Part shown: one piece after another, positions 10,783-20,871 of the stretch
Layout of the letters: every line of letters begins with the position of its first letter
How positions within the stretch are numbered: position 1 is the first letter of the stretch
Assembly: GCF_035222275.1 (NCBI RefSeq)
Contig: NC_085884.1
Location: forward strand, 1,984,001-2,048,000
DNA length: 64,000 bases
Source: Podospora bellae-mahoneyi
Taxonomy: Eukaryota; Ascomycota; Sordariomycetes; Sordariales; Podosporaceae
Reading direction: 5' to 3'
Made by a program: the position numbers and the translations under genes
Notes under the pieces: generated by a model
What the model was told of the DNA's origin: nothing
Database searches by the model: none
Seen by the model: the letters and a program-made list of their open reading frames with translations, nothing else

Positions 10783-13388
10783 ATGGGTACCAGAAAACCG
10801 TCCTGTTCTTGGGACGACCAGGCGGCGGTCGATGCTACGCAGTGGGCAGTAGATGCCATGACCGTAGCGACTGAGTCGTTTCGACTGCAGTTCCAAGGTC
10901 AGTTTGGAGAGGCCAATGGCCGATCACGCCGGAACTCATCGAGCCTGGATGATGTTCTCTCCGAGCGCCGGGCCTCACGTCAACGTGGGCAAGTCCATGT
11001 GACTGGACGGGGGCCCGTCTCGGAGAGACCTAAAAACATTGATGCAAACTACAAGGGGCCTCTCTCATCAAACCCGCCTTCTACGTCGTTCACCTCAGAG
11101 CCTCACGATCTACCCAGGCCACCCGACCCGACCGCTACACGACCAGTGCAGCAGCACATCGGCATCCACATCAGCAAAAACAGCGGGAGAAGCAGGGCAT
11201 CATCTCAGCCCTATCCCGCTTTTCACAGGCCTCTAACACGTCAGTCATCTCAAAAAGAACCTGAGCGTCACCACCCCTTGCCCTCCCTACCCCTTCATCC
11301 CGATCTTCGGGGTGATGAGGAAAACAGGGATAGCAAGCAGTTCTCCGTGCAACAGTACGATGCGGTGAACCCCGCAGATTCTCAGTCGACCATGGTACTT
11401 CTGGAAGATGCAGAAACCGACACCACCTACCTTTCATCTTCCTTCTCCTCCATTGCCATCGCCAAGCCGAAAGCCTCTCACTTTTCCCCTCGGTGCAAAT
11501 CCAGGGCCGCCTCCCGAGCCATGGTATCGTCCTCCTCCCCCTATCAATCCTCTGCCTCATCCACTCCAACCCGTCCTCGCTCACCTCCCCCAGCGGCTAC
11601 CCAGTCCCCTTCCACCCGGCCAGACGTCCTCGTCTTCCCTTTTCACGAGATCCTCTTCGTCCTCCTCATCTGCCTAGCCCAGATTCTCATGCTTGCTGGT
11701 CTCGCCCAGGCCATGGTCCCCGCCTCGATCATCTCGCAGTCCTTTGGTGACTCCACTCCCGGCACCATGGCGTGGTACTCAGCCGCGTACGGCCTCACAT
11801 CAGCAACATTCGTCCTTCCGTCTGGCCGTGTGGGCGATCTCTTTGGCCACAAAAAGGTGTTTGTCACTGGCTGGCTTTGGTTCGGCCTGTGGAGCTTGAT
11901 TGCTGGGTTTTCTGGACGCGCCGAGCGCAGCGCGGGCGAGGGGACGGTCTTCTTTTGTGTGGCGAGGGGGCTGCAGGGGATCGGACCGGCGCTGTTGGTG
12001 CCGAGCGGGCAGGCGTTGTTGGGCAGGACGTATCAGCCGGGGATGAGGAAGAATATGGTGCTCTGCCTGTTTGGGGCGTCGGCGCCGCTGGGGTTTGTCA
12101 TGGGGGCTATCTTCTCGAGTTTGTTTGCAGTGCGAGGGAACTGGCCGTGGGCGTTTTGGCTGTTGGCCATCATGTGCTTTGTGCTCGCGGTGGTGAGCTT
12201 GTTCATCCTGCCGACTTCACGGGGTCAGTCTTGTCTGAAAAGGGGGGAGGGCTTGTGGTCACAGTTCGATGGATGGGGTATGATGCTCGGCGTCAGCGGG
12301 TTGGTGCTGCTGAACTTTGCATTCAATCAAGCTCCCAACGTCTCCTGGAAGACACCTTATACGTATTTCCTGTTGATCATTGGGTTGATCTTGATTGCTG
12401 CTTTCGTGTCTCATGAATGGAAGGCGCCTTACCCTCTTATTCCTATCGCGGCCATGAAGCCGGCGACGAACTTTGTGTTGGGCTGTACGGGGGCTGGCTG
12501 GGGGTGTTTCAGCATTTGGATTTATTACACCTTCAATGTTGTACAAAATCTGAAAGGATGGTCGCCGTTGCTCGCTTCTGTGAGCTTCATTCCAGCGTAC
12601 GTATCCCCCCAAGTTGCCCCGTCAACAAGGGAAAATGAAAAGAACTAACGAGACGTTGCGGTGTAAAGTCCGATATGTGGCCTTGCTGCCAGTATTCTGG
12701 TCGGATTCTTGATGTCGCAAGTCAAGCCTCACTGGATCATGTTGATATCCATGTGTGCATTCTTCATCGGAAGTCTCCTTCTCGCCACTGCACCTGTCCA
12801 TCAGAGCTACTGGTTCAGTACTTTTTTCGGGATACTTATCATGCCGTTTGTCAGTCACCTCTTCCTCCCATTCAACTAGGATATCGCCACTGACACATCA
12901 TGATAGGGGATGGACATGAGTAATCCGGCGGTATGCTGTTCCAAGGTCCCTTTTCGGATCGTTGTTATGTACGAGATGACTTACTTTCTACCTAGGCCAC
13001 AATTCTACTCAGCAATAGCGTTTCCAAAGAACACCAAGGCATCGCCGCAAGCTTGGTAGTAACGACGGTTAACTATTCGTATGTTGGCCTGAAAAAAAGG
13101 GGTTGGAAACTAGTGTTGACTCTGGATGTAGGATTTCCCTTGCTCTTGGAATTGCGGGTACTATAGAAGTGGTATGTATGACCCTACTTGTGCTACACCG
13201 AGCCAAATAGCTAAAGCCGCCACTAGCATGTCAATGAGACAGGCTATGAGCTCCTAAAGGGCTACAGAGCTGCTCAGTATTTCGGAACAGGCCTCGGCTT
13301 CTTGGGTGTGCTTCTGGCCTTGGGATTCTTGCTCCAGAGTTACCACCAGAAGCCACCTGTGGCATCATATCCGCTCCAGACGAGGTGA
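10783..13388 (+). CDS. MFS transporter, DHA2 (14-TM) drug:H+ antiporter type
   Basis: Six exons (10783-12596, 12669-12849, 12907-12930, 12996-13078, 13132-13171, 13227-13388) join in phase to 767 aa. Membrane segments start near residue 290 (FHEILFVLLICLAQILMLAG). Motif A of the superfamily is visible as SGRVGDLFGHKK, followed by RGLQGIGPALLVPSGQALLG, typical of the DHA2 branch that includes yeast Atr1 and related drug or boron exporters. The later exons code further helices and end in a short hydrophilic tail. Exon 3 is only 24 nt and exon 5 only 40 nt. The N-terminal 280 residues are Ser/Pro/Arg-rich and presumably cytosolic, which is long for the family; the true start could lie further in. 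Substrate cannot be told from sequence. Confidence 0.88.
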
Positions 13389-13804
13389 AAGGGCTGTGGT
13401 GCGTGAGAGAAGGGCGAGGAAATGGCTGTGTGTAGTTAGTCGACGTATAGATATGAAACCAAAAACAACAGGGAAGAGTCCGTCAATGACCAAAACGGCG
13501 TCCGCTATTTCAGGCTACGCTGCAACTTTGATGATGAATGTACAATCAATCCGAGCAGATGCAAAAATATTTTGCCATAAATGAAAGCAAAGACCCAAGA
13601 CCCTTCCCAAACGCCATTAAGCCAGCCCGAGTTCCGCAGACAACGCCATTGACGCGGTCGCTCCGCTCGATGATATAGACTGCCCGCCCCTTTTGCTACT
13701 CCTCCAATGCCGTGTACTATACGAATTCTCGAGACATCCGAACAACCAGTGGCGACCTCCCCTTTTGTCGTCTCTAGTTTCCCTTTTTTGAGAATATTTC
13801 TCCT
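13389..13804. other. Convergent 3' intergenic, MFS and GAR1
   Basis: Shared 3' flank of two converging genes. No coding signal. AT-rich stretch around 13560-13580 may hold 3' end signals for the + strand gene. Confidence 0.45.
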
Positions 13805-14597
13805 TTACCGGTTGAAGCCTCCTCTGCCGCCACGAGAGAAACCACCACCTCCGCGGCCACCGCCTCCACGGCCGCCGAAACCGCTGCCGCCGCGGCCACC
13901 GCCACGACCACCGCCGAAACCGCCGCCGCCGCGACCGCCGCCAAAGCCACCACCACCGCGGCCACCGAATCCTCCCCTACCACCACGTCCACCGGGACCT
14001 CCACGACCACCGCGGGACGCGCCGCCACGGCTGGGCTTCTTGACTTTGCTGGTTCCCGGGGGAGGCTTAGGCTTGGGAAGGAACTTCTCCAGGGGCAGGA
14101 GCTTCTCGCCGGCAATGTAGAACTTGTCGCCAACCTTGAACGAAGTGGCCTGGATGCCCTCGGTGGGCTTGATGGTGAAGTAAACCTGGTTGATGGGACC
14201 GAGAACTTCGTCGACCTTGCCAACCGGAGTCTGCAGAATCAATTGTCAGTCTCCAGCTACGTCGCAGCTAACCACCGTGCGGTCGTGAACCACCAGAGGA
14301 AAACCTACCTTGTTCTCTAGGTAGATAGGCGCGTTGAAGTGAGGAATCTTGGCATTGGTAGACTCGACGACCATTTCACCTTCGCAAGAATGAATGAACT
14401 TGCCCATCTCGAGAACCTGGGCGGGAGGGCCCATATCGCGTTGTTGGAAGCCGCCGCGACCTGCAATTCGTTGGCAATTCATTAGTAACCTTGTCCTTCG
14501 CAATTCGCACACCTCGACAGTGAGACTGCTCACCTCCTCCACGGCCACCGAAACCACCACCGCTACCGCGACCACGTGAACCCCCGCGAAACGACAT
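13805..14597 (-). CDS. GAR1: GAR1, H/ACA snoRNP subunit
   Basis: Subunit of the nucleolar H/ACA ribonucleoprotein that pseudouridylates rRNA with Cbf5, Nop10 and Nhp2. Three exons (14597-14534, 14460-14309, 14230-13805) give 213 aa (yeast 205). The order is a short N-terminal RGG/GGF region, the central RNA-binding beta-barrel ([68 protein letters not shown]), then a Lys-rich linker and about 80 residues of RGG/FGGRGG repeats. RGG repeats of this protein are arginine-methylated in other fungi. It is divergent from the P58IPK-like gene. Both introns (73 and 78 nt) have canonical ends. Confidence 0.96.
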
Positions 14598-15384
14598 TTT
14601 TCTATTGTCTCGTCGTAATTATTGAACTGGCGACGGCTTGTGTTGCTGTTGTGGGGTTGAATTTGGTGTCTCTGTCGCAACCTTCAACTTTTCGTTATGG
14701 AGATCGAACGAAGCTCGAAAACAATTAATTTTTCGGACCTGCAGAATCGAAAGCGGTCAAAAATTTTGCCGTCTCAATCCGCAGGGGTGTGCCCCACTTG
14801 GTGCCGTCTCCTGCCACCCCGCGCTACCGAATGCCAAGGCCTGGTTTGGACCCAGCAGTGGGAACACGCACTGTATAGAGACCGCTGAAGTCGTCGTCTC
14901 AGCCAGCCAAGCGTCAGCAATACTACCCAAAAGAGTAGTGGCCAGATTGTTTCTACCGTTGTGCACACAGTACGAAGAAAGCCTTGCCTCGATATTCAAG
15001 TCCCCAGACCTATCTCTGGACACGGTAACGTCTAGAACTTGCTTCCATCTCATCTTGGTGCAAGCCTCCAAAAAGGACAACTTGTCACATAATACCGGGG
15101 CTTTCAGCCACTGGACCTTATTTTTACTCCTCCTGCCCATTCACTGCTTTGCAGGCTTTAATCCAACAATCGAATGCCCGTTCCGATCTTCCATGCTTCC
15201 TAACTTGCTCTTCCTAGCTGCCCCGTTGATGCTCGTCGTCTGACCGCGCCTTGCGCTGCCTGCGCCCCTGACTACACACACATCTGCCTGACACATAGAC
15301 GTCTGGTTTTAAACCGTCGTTAGATTCCACGATACCCTTTGTAATTCGAACACACTCTTGGTCTTTCGCAACAACCTCCCTGTC
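14598..15384. promoter_or_regulatory. Divergent promoter, GAR1 and DNAJC3-like
   Basis: 787 bp between two start codons pointing away from each other. I looked for an unfolded-protein-response element upstream of the ER chaperone gene and for a heat-shock element; only a partial TCTAGAACTTGCTTC match occurs near 15030-15046, not good enough to call. Confidence 0.45.
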
Positions 15385-17032
15385 ATGGTTCGCTTATCAT
15401 CGACACTGGCCTTTGCGGCCGGCTTCCTATCAACGCCGTCAGTGGTCTCGGGCCTCTCAACGTCGGACATCCCAGCCGACACCCCCATCTCTGCTCTCCT
15501 AGCCTCGGCGCAAAGTCACCTGTCAAAGGGCGAAACTAACGACGCCCTCGTCTACTACGATGCTGCTATCGCCAGAGATCCCTCCAACTACTTGACCTTG
15601 TTCAAGCGCGCCACAACCTACCTTTCTCTCGGCCGCAGATCACAGGCCACCGATGATTTCGAGAAGGTGCTTTCAATCAAGCCAGCTTTCGAGGGTGCGC
15701 ACCTTCAGCTAGGAAAACTGCGCGCCAGCGCCGCCGACTGGGACGGAGCAAAGCTTCACTACAAGAAGGCCAAGAAGGCAGAGGAGGTTACCGCAGTTGA
15801 GGCGGCCAAGGCGGCGGCAAAGGCTGCTGAAGCAGCAGCCAAGGCTGGGAACTGGGAAGAGTGTCTCAAGCAAGCCGACGATGCCATCCTGACGGCGAAC
15901 AGGGCGATTCACTTGCGCGAGCTTCGCAAGGACTGCGCGTTTGAGAGGGGAGCCGTGGAAAGGGGTATTGCTGACCTGCAGCACATCCTCCAAATGCAAC
16001 CTGGCAACACGAAGCCACACGTCCAGATCTCAGCCATCACATTCTATGCGCTCGGAAACCTCGAGGATGGCGCGACAGCTATCAGGAAGTGCCTGCACTC
16101 TGACCCTGACAACAAGGTGTGCAAGCGGCTGTTGAAGGAGGAGAAGGCGACCATCAAAGTCATGGAGAAGGTGAAGAAGACCTTGGACAAGGGGCAGCAG
16201 ATGACTGCTGTGCGGCAACTCGTACCTACGAGCGACAGTGAAGGCTTGATCAAGGAGGTGAAGGACCAGGTCCACAGTCTGCGGGAAGATGGCTCGATAC
16301 CGAAGGCAGCTCCAAATGAACTGCTTTCAAGGTTAGTTGAGATGGCGTGCCAGGCGTATTACGAGGTAAGTCTTCTGCGTCCCAGCCCTTTCTCCGTTAA
16401 AACCGCCATGTATTGACAATGTTCGGCAACAGTCCAACAGCAAAAAGGCCAAGGAATACTGCGAAGAGTCCCTCACTCTAAATGAGAACTCTTTCTTTGG
16501 TCTTCTCTACAAGGCCAAACACCTTCTCGACAAGGAAGAGTACGAAGCTTCCATCAACACTCTCCAAAAGGCTGTCGAGGCCCGCCCTGACAAGGAAGAC
16601 CTTGTCAATCCTCTGATGCAAAAGGCCCAGGTTGCCCTCAAACGCTCCAAGACCAAGGACTACTACAAGGTCCTTGGTGTTGCTCATGACGCCGACGAAC
16701 GCCAGATCAAGTCTGCCTACCGCAAGCTCTCCAAAGTTCACCACCCCGACAAGGCCGCCAAACAAGGGCTTACCAAGGAGGAAGCTGAGAAGAAGATGGC
16801 GAGCATCAACGAGGCGTACGAGGTTCTCAGCGACCCCGAGCTCAGGGCGCGGTTCGACAGGGGTGACGACCCGAACAGCCACGAACAGCAGCAGCAGTAT
16901 CACCACGGGCATCCATTCGGAGGCGGCCACCCATTCATGTACCAGCAAGGCGGCAGCGGAGGCGGTGGTGGGCAACAGTTCCATTTCAAGTTTGGTCCTG
17001 GAGGAGGGTCAGGGTTCCCATTCGGGATGTAG
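15385..17032 (+). CDS. ER-lumenal TPR/J-domain co-chaperone (DNAJC3/P58IPK type)
   Basis: Hsp40 co-chaperone expected in the ER lumen, passing unfolded clients to the Hsp70 BiP/Kar2. Two exons (15385-16365, 16433-17032), 526 aa. Residues 1-23 are a signal peptide. Residues about 35-400 are TPR repeats (for example LASAQSHLSKGETNDALVYY and PSNYLTLFKRATTYLSLGR). An Ala/Lys/Glu-rich stretch (AAKAAAKAAEAAAKAGN) interrupts them near 145-160. The J domain follows at about 400-475, with DYYKVLGV and the catalytic HPD at about 431-433 (VHHPDK), which stimulates Hsp70 ATPase. The tail is Gly/Phe/His-rich (GGGQQFHFKFGPGGG) and lacks an HDEL-type retention signal, as in animal P58IPK. The architecture matches the family fully. 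Confidence 0.94.
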
Positions 17033-18059
17033 TTTGGTTAGTTGCTCTGGTAGTAATGAAAGAGAGGGTTACTCTTGGAAGAAGATCTTCCGTTTTCTTG
17101 GGTTTGCATTGTGTATGGTTGAGCAGGGGGTATATTTGGGTGTATCGTTTGAGGAGTATGTCTGGGACTTGTCATACACCCGGGAGGAGTGAGCCCAGTT
17201 CATTCCCAGTGATCATTGGATGGCTTATTATTTATATATCACCACCCTTTACAGTGTGCCCGCTCGAAAAACAACCTTGATGATATCTCATCGAATTCAG
17301 ACCAGGTGGCAACAATTGTGCATAGATCTTCTCTCGATATCACCAACAATATGTCTTTCGCCCAGCTGAAAGCTTGCCACAGTTGAGCGCCCTGTGTTTT
17401 CTGGTCCCGGGATTGAACCGAATGCACATAATCAAAACTCAGGGATATGTTCCTCCGGGCCTTGCTCATGATCGCAATGTTTGGTATACAGCCGCCCGCG
17501 CAGCTAGGTGGGTCAAGGGAATCAATGTCAGATTCGAAGAGGGTTGCTGCAGCAGTCGAGAATAAGACAATTATTGTTCAGTAGAACACCACAGGGTGAT
17601 GTCCATCTTTATCTCATTGTGGAAAGGGAAACCCCTATTCTCGAATCTACACAACCTAGATCTAGGGCCCAATCAACGCATTTTGGCAGAAGCGATGACA
17701 GGAGAGGGATTATATGTACAAAATGCTTATAGCCCCGCGCGCACGCTTGCTTGTGGTTCAGTGCCTCATCCGGTTTCGGCCAGTTTCCCTCATAACTCGC
17801 CTCGACCATCGTGGGTCTCACACACGGGTTGCATCAAAATTCTTACAGATTTCTCCTCACGTAAACACAGCTCATTTCATATGTAGACACGAGCTGGGCG
17901 AGGAGCTAACATGGATGTGGCTCTTTTGATCTTCAGATGCGAGCAAATAAGCTTGTTCTAGCTGTGATGCATTGTCAATACAACTCCGTCTTTGCCAAGA
18001 AGGCAGCCGAGAACCACTCACCTAACAGAATAAGCAGACGCATCGGTTGAGCGGCCACA
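17033..18059. other. Convergent intergenic, DNAJC3-like and MRS3/4
   Basis: About 1 kb between converging genes. Frames of 60-96 codons are present but have no family features, and base composition is typical of untranslated sequence. A T-loop-like GGTTCAATCCC on the minus strand near 17405-17418 lacks a matching arm and is not a tRNA. Confidence 0.5.
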
Positions 18060-19321
18060 TCATGTGGAAGACTCGGAGGCCGAGTCGTTCTGACGGATGA
18101 AGTAGGCTTTGGAAGCCTCGTAGGCTGACCAGCAGATAGCGGTGCTCGGCATGGTCGTCAACACTCTTGGTTGGACGCCCTTGAAGAAGCCCTTGGCACC
18201 CTCGCGTTTGAACAAAAGGCGGCAACCAGCCATGAAGCCATTGACGGTTCTGAGTTCAGCATCGTGTGCGCTGCCACGTGTCTGGAGCATGGTCTTGATC
18301 ACGTCCATGGGCGTGGTCAAGGCCGCCGCAAAACCACCCGCAACCGCACCAGCCACACAGTGAGTGAATGGGTCATATGCCTTTGTCGGGTTCATCGAGG
18401 TCGAGATCGATTCGTACGCGAGAAACTGAAGCGCCGTAAAGGGAACCGTCATGGAAAGCGTCGTGGGGTACGAGACATAGAAGGCCTTGATGCCCTCATT
18501 CTTGTAAACATACTTGGCGCAATCGGTCATGGAGCGGTAGAGCTTGGCCGACTCGGCGATCTGCATTCTTTGCTTGATGACTGTTTTGCAACAGTTAGCA
18601 GCCGTGATATGAACTAGGAGAATCAGATAGGCATACCGTCAAAGGGGTTCATTAGCGCATCGCTAGCAATCGTGGCGCACGCCCCACTGGTCGCAGCAGC
18701 AAGTGGATGATGGACGCCAGCCTGGTTCCCGCCCATGACATGTTTTACAGCTTCATATGTGGCGAAGTAAACAGCGTGCGCGGGGCCTGTTGGCGACCGA
18801 CAGGTTAGTTCAATCTCCAGAGAGCTTTTGCAAGACTCGACCGCAACTCACCGGCACCGACAATTACGCTGGACATGCCCCGCCACAAGCTCAGAATACC
18901 TTCTGTGCTCGCCATCTTGTAAGTGCTCTGGAAGACTCCACTGTAGACCGAGCCGGCGCTTGGGTTGACTATCTGCATTCGAGTCTGTACGCCAGAGAAA
19001 GGTTAGAGGTCAAAGTCGCGATACCAAGTCGATAACGGCGGAGCTCGGCTCACCTTCACTGCATCGATAGGGTACACTGTGATTCTGGTTAGCCTTCTGC
19101 TCCATACGCGTCTCCCCCACGACAGGACTACCTACTTGCGCAGTGCTCGGCGATGCCGGCAAAGGCGCCGGCAGCCATGTTCTGCAACAACGAGAAGTTG
19201 GGTGGGAGGGCTTCATAGCTACAATTCTGATGTCAGCACAGATTTGGACAGGCAGCGGGCTCGAGTCCCCAAGGGGAACCTACTCGTAGTCCTCTTCGGG
19301 TACGACATTTGGCTGGGCCAT
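18060..19321 (-). CDS. MRS4: Mitochondrial iron carrier, Mrs3/Mrs4 (mitoferrin) type
   Basis: Inner-membrane carrier (SLC25 family) that imports iron into the matrix for haem and Fe-S cluster synthesis. Six exons (19321-19284, 19218-19136, 19076-19054, 18984-18852, 18786-18637, 18580-18060) give 315 aa, the normal carrier length. All three carrier signatures are visible: PIDAVKTRMQ split by an intron, MNPFDVIKQRMQ and TTPMDVIKTMLQ, each at the end of an odd-numbered helix. The N-terminus MAQPNVVPEEDYEYEALPPNF followed by MAAGAFAGIAEH is typical of Mrs3/4, which sets the start at 19321 although the frame stays open further upstream. Exon 3 is only 23 nt. Two other iron, haem or Fe-S linked genes (HEM4, ERV1) are in the window but about 43 kb away. 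Confidence 0.95.
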
Positions 19322-20871
19322 TGGGGAAGCCACGGCTCCCGTCGCTCCTAGATTGAGAGCCAGGGTGAAGACTGAAAAGAATCGAGCGGTGGAGAGTGGT
19401 CGAGCGTGTGGTGTTGAAGCTTCTGCGCCGCAGGATTCAGCAGCAGAAGTCGGTGACGCAATGCAAACAGCACAAAAAAAAAGAGCTTCTTTCTTGGAGG
19501 TGCGCTGCCGGGTCACAGCGGGACCACTGAACCACAGAACCGCAAAAGCCCCAAACAATCTGTCTCCTCGCGATAAAGCCGCAGCCTGTCGTTTGTGTAT
19601 GGGTGGGGTCGCCGAGAGGGATCGAGAGCGGCTCTTTCCTCCAAAATCGCTGCGCGGCTGGTGATGTTGTCGCTGGCGGTGGCAGGACGGTGGCAGGACG
19701 GGTCCTGTGGGGGAAGCAGATGGGCGGCTGGTGCTGCTGAGAGTTGGCAATGCTGAGGAATGGGCAAAATGGGCAAATGGACAACTCTCAAATTTTTCTG
19801 CGACCGTTGTCGGCACAGTTATTCCCCCCCAAATGGCCAAGACAAAAATTATGGACCAGTTGGCCGCAACAACGGTCAGAGATCGGTGACCAGGAAGCTT
19901 TACCAATCGCCGGCCTATTGCACAGGGGCCTGTCTTCTGGAGTATCCTCTGCCTACCCCGCCAACTTTCCTGTTAGTGGTCCGTTAGTGTCATTTTGTGC
20001 TGGAACCCCCACTGGTTGCCGGCTGTGATGCTCGTCAAGATCAGAGATTCCCAAGAGATATGTCCGCAAAGGTCCTCGGCTAGACTTGCATCCTTGTCCG
20101 CTCTGCATTATCAGATCCGTGATTTGCGGGTCTCCGCCGGTCCCGAAAGAGCACGTTTTCCCATCTCCGAGGCACCGGATGAGTGTGAATCCCAAAGACT
20201 TTATAGGTCAGTCTCTGTAGCTTTCTGTTTTGTGCGGTAAAGTGGTTGTGTGTATCATGGACAGATACAGTCGATGAATACCAATAAAAGTATCACGGAC
20301 CTAAAAATGCCAGACCAGTTCTGACTCAGCCAGGATAGACGTTACCTCTGATGCCAAGCACGACAGATAAATACAAAGACTTGGGTTCCTGTGGATTGAC
20401 TCAATAGTGTTGGGAACTTGGCTTGTGAAAGTCTCAAAGTCCCTGCCACCTCTGAGGTTGTTATGTGTCAGCTAGGTTGTTCATAAGTGATAGTGCCATC
20501 TTCCCCTCGTGATTCTCCTGGTAGTCTCAGATTCTCCGTCAACTATGTTTCGCCATGGTTAAGACTTTTAATGCAGGTATTTATGTCATAAAATGTGTGC
20601 TTTGTCGTTTACTGAACTCGCTAGCAGCCAGACCGTTTTGTCTATACTGTTCCTCTGGTGCAAGTCTATGTTATCCAAAATGAAATCGATGTGATAATAA
20701 TGCTTAGAAAGAGTCCCCAACACCGCTCGTGCCTCCCAATCCACTCCCATGCAATGCAATATAAGCTAACACTCAAGAATTTGTTGCCATAACTCATGAT
20801 TACCCGAACGCCTCCTCAGAGCCTCTTATGGCTCTCTTCGTATCATTGTCGTAAAAGAAAAACCGCATTCA
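19322..20871. other. Intergenic, MRS3/4 promoter and ATG9 3' flank
   Basis: About 1.55 kb. An open frame runs upstream of the MRS3/4 start to 19906 but has no conserved content and is more likely leader and promoter. A single GATAA core (CGCGATAAAGC, near 19570) is too weak to call an iron-GATA factor site. The region 20240-20870 is AT-rich, likely ATG9 3' sequence. Confidence 0.45.

Noticed and set aside
13707-14223. Open frames opposite and shifted to GAR1
   Set aside because: Shadows of the GC-rich RGG-repeat coding sequence.
15000-15060. Heat-shock element before the DNAJC3-like gene
   Set aside because: Only two loosely spaced GAA/TTC units; below any reasonable threshold.
17390-17470. 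tRNA-like T-loop sequence on the minus strand
   Set aside because: The arm flanking GGTTCAATCCC does not pair and no other cloverleaf arms are present.
19560-19585. Iron-GATA factor site upstream of MRS3/4
   Set aside because: A lone GATAA core without the ATCW flank is expected by chance.
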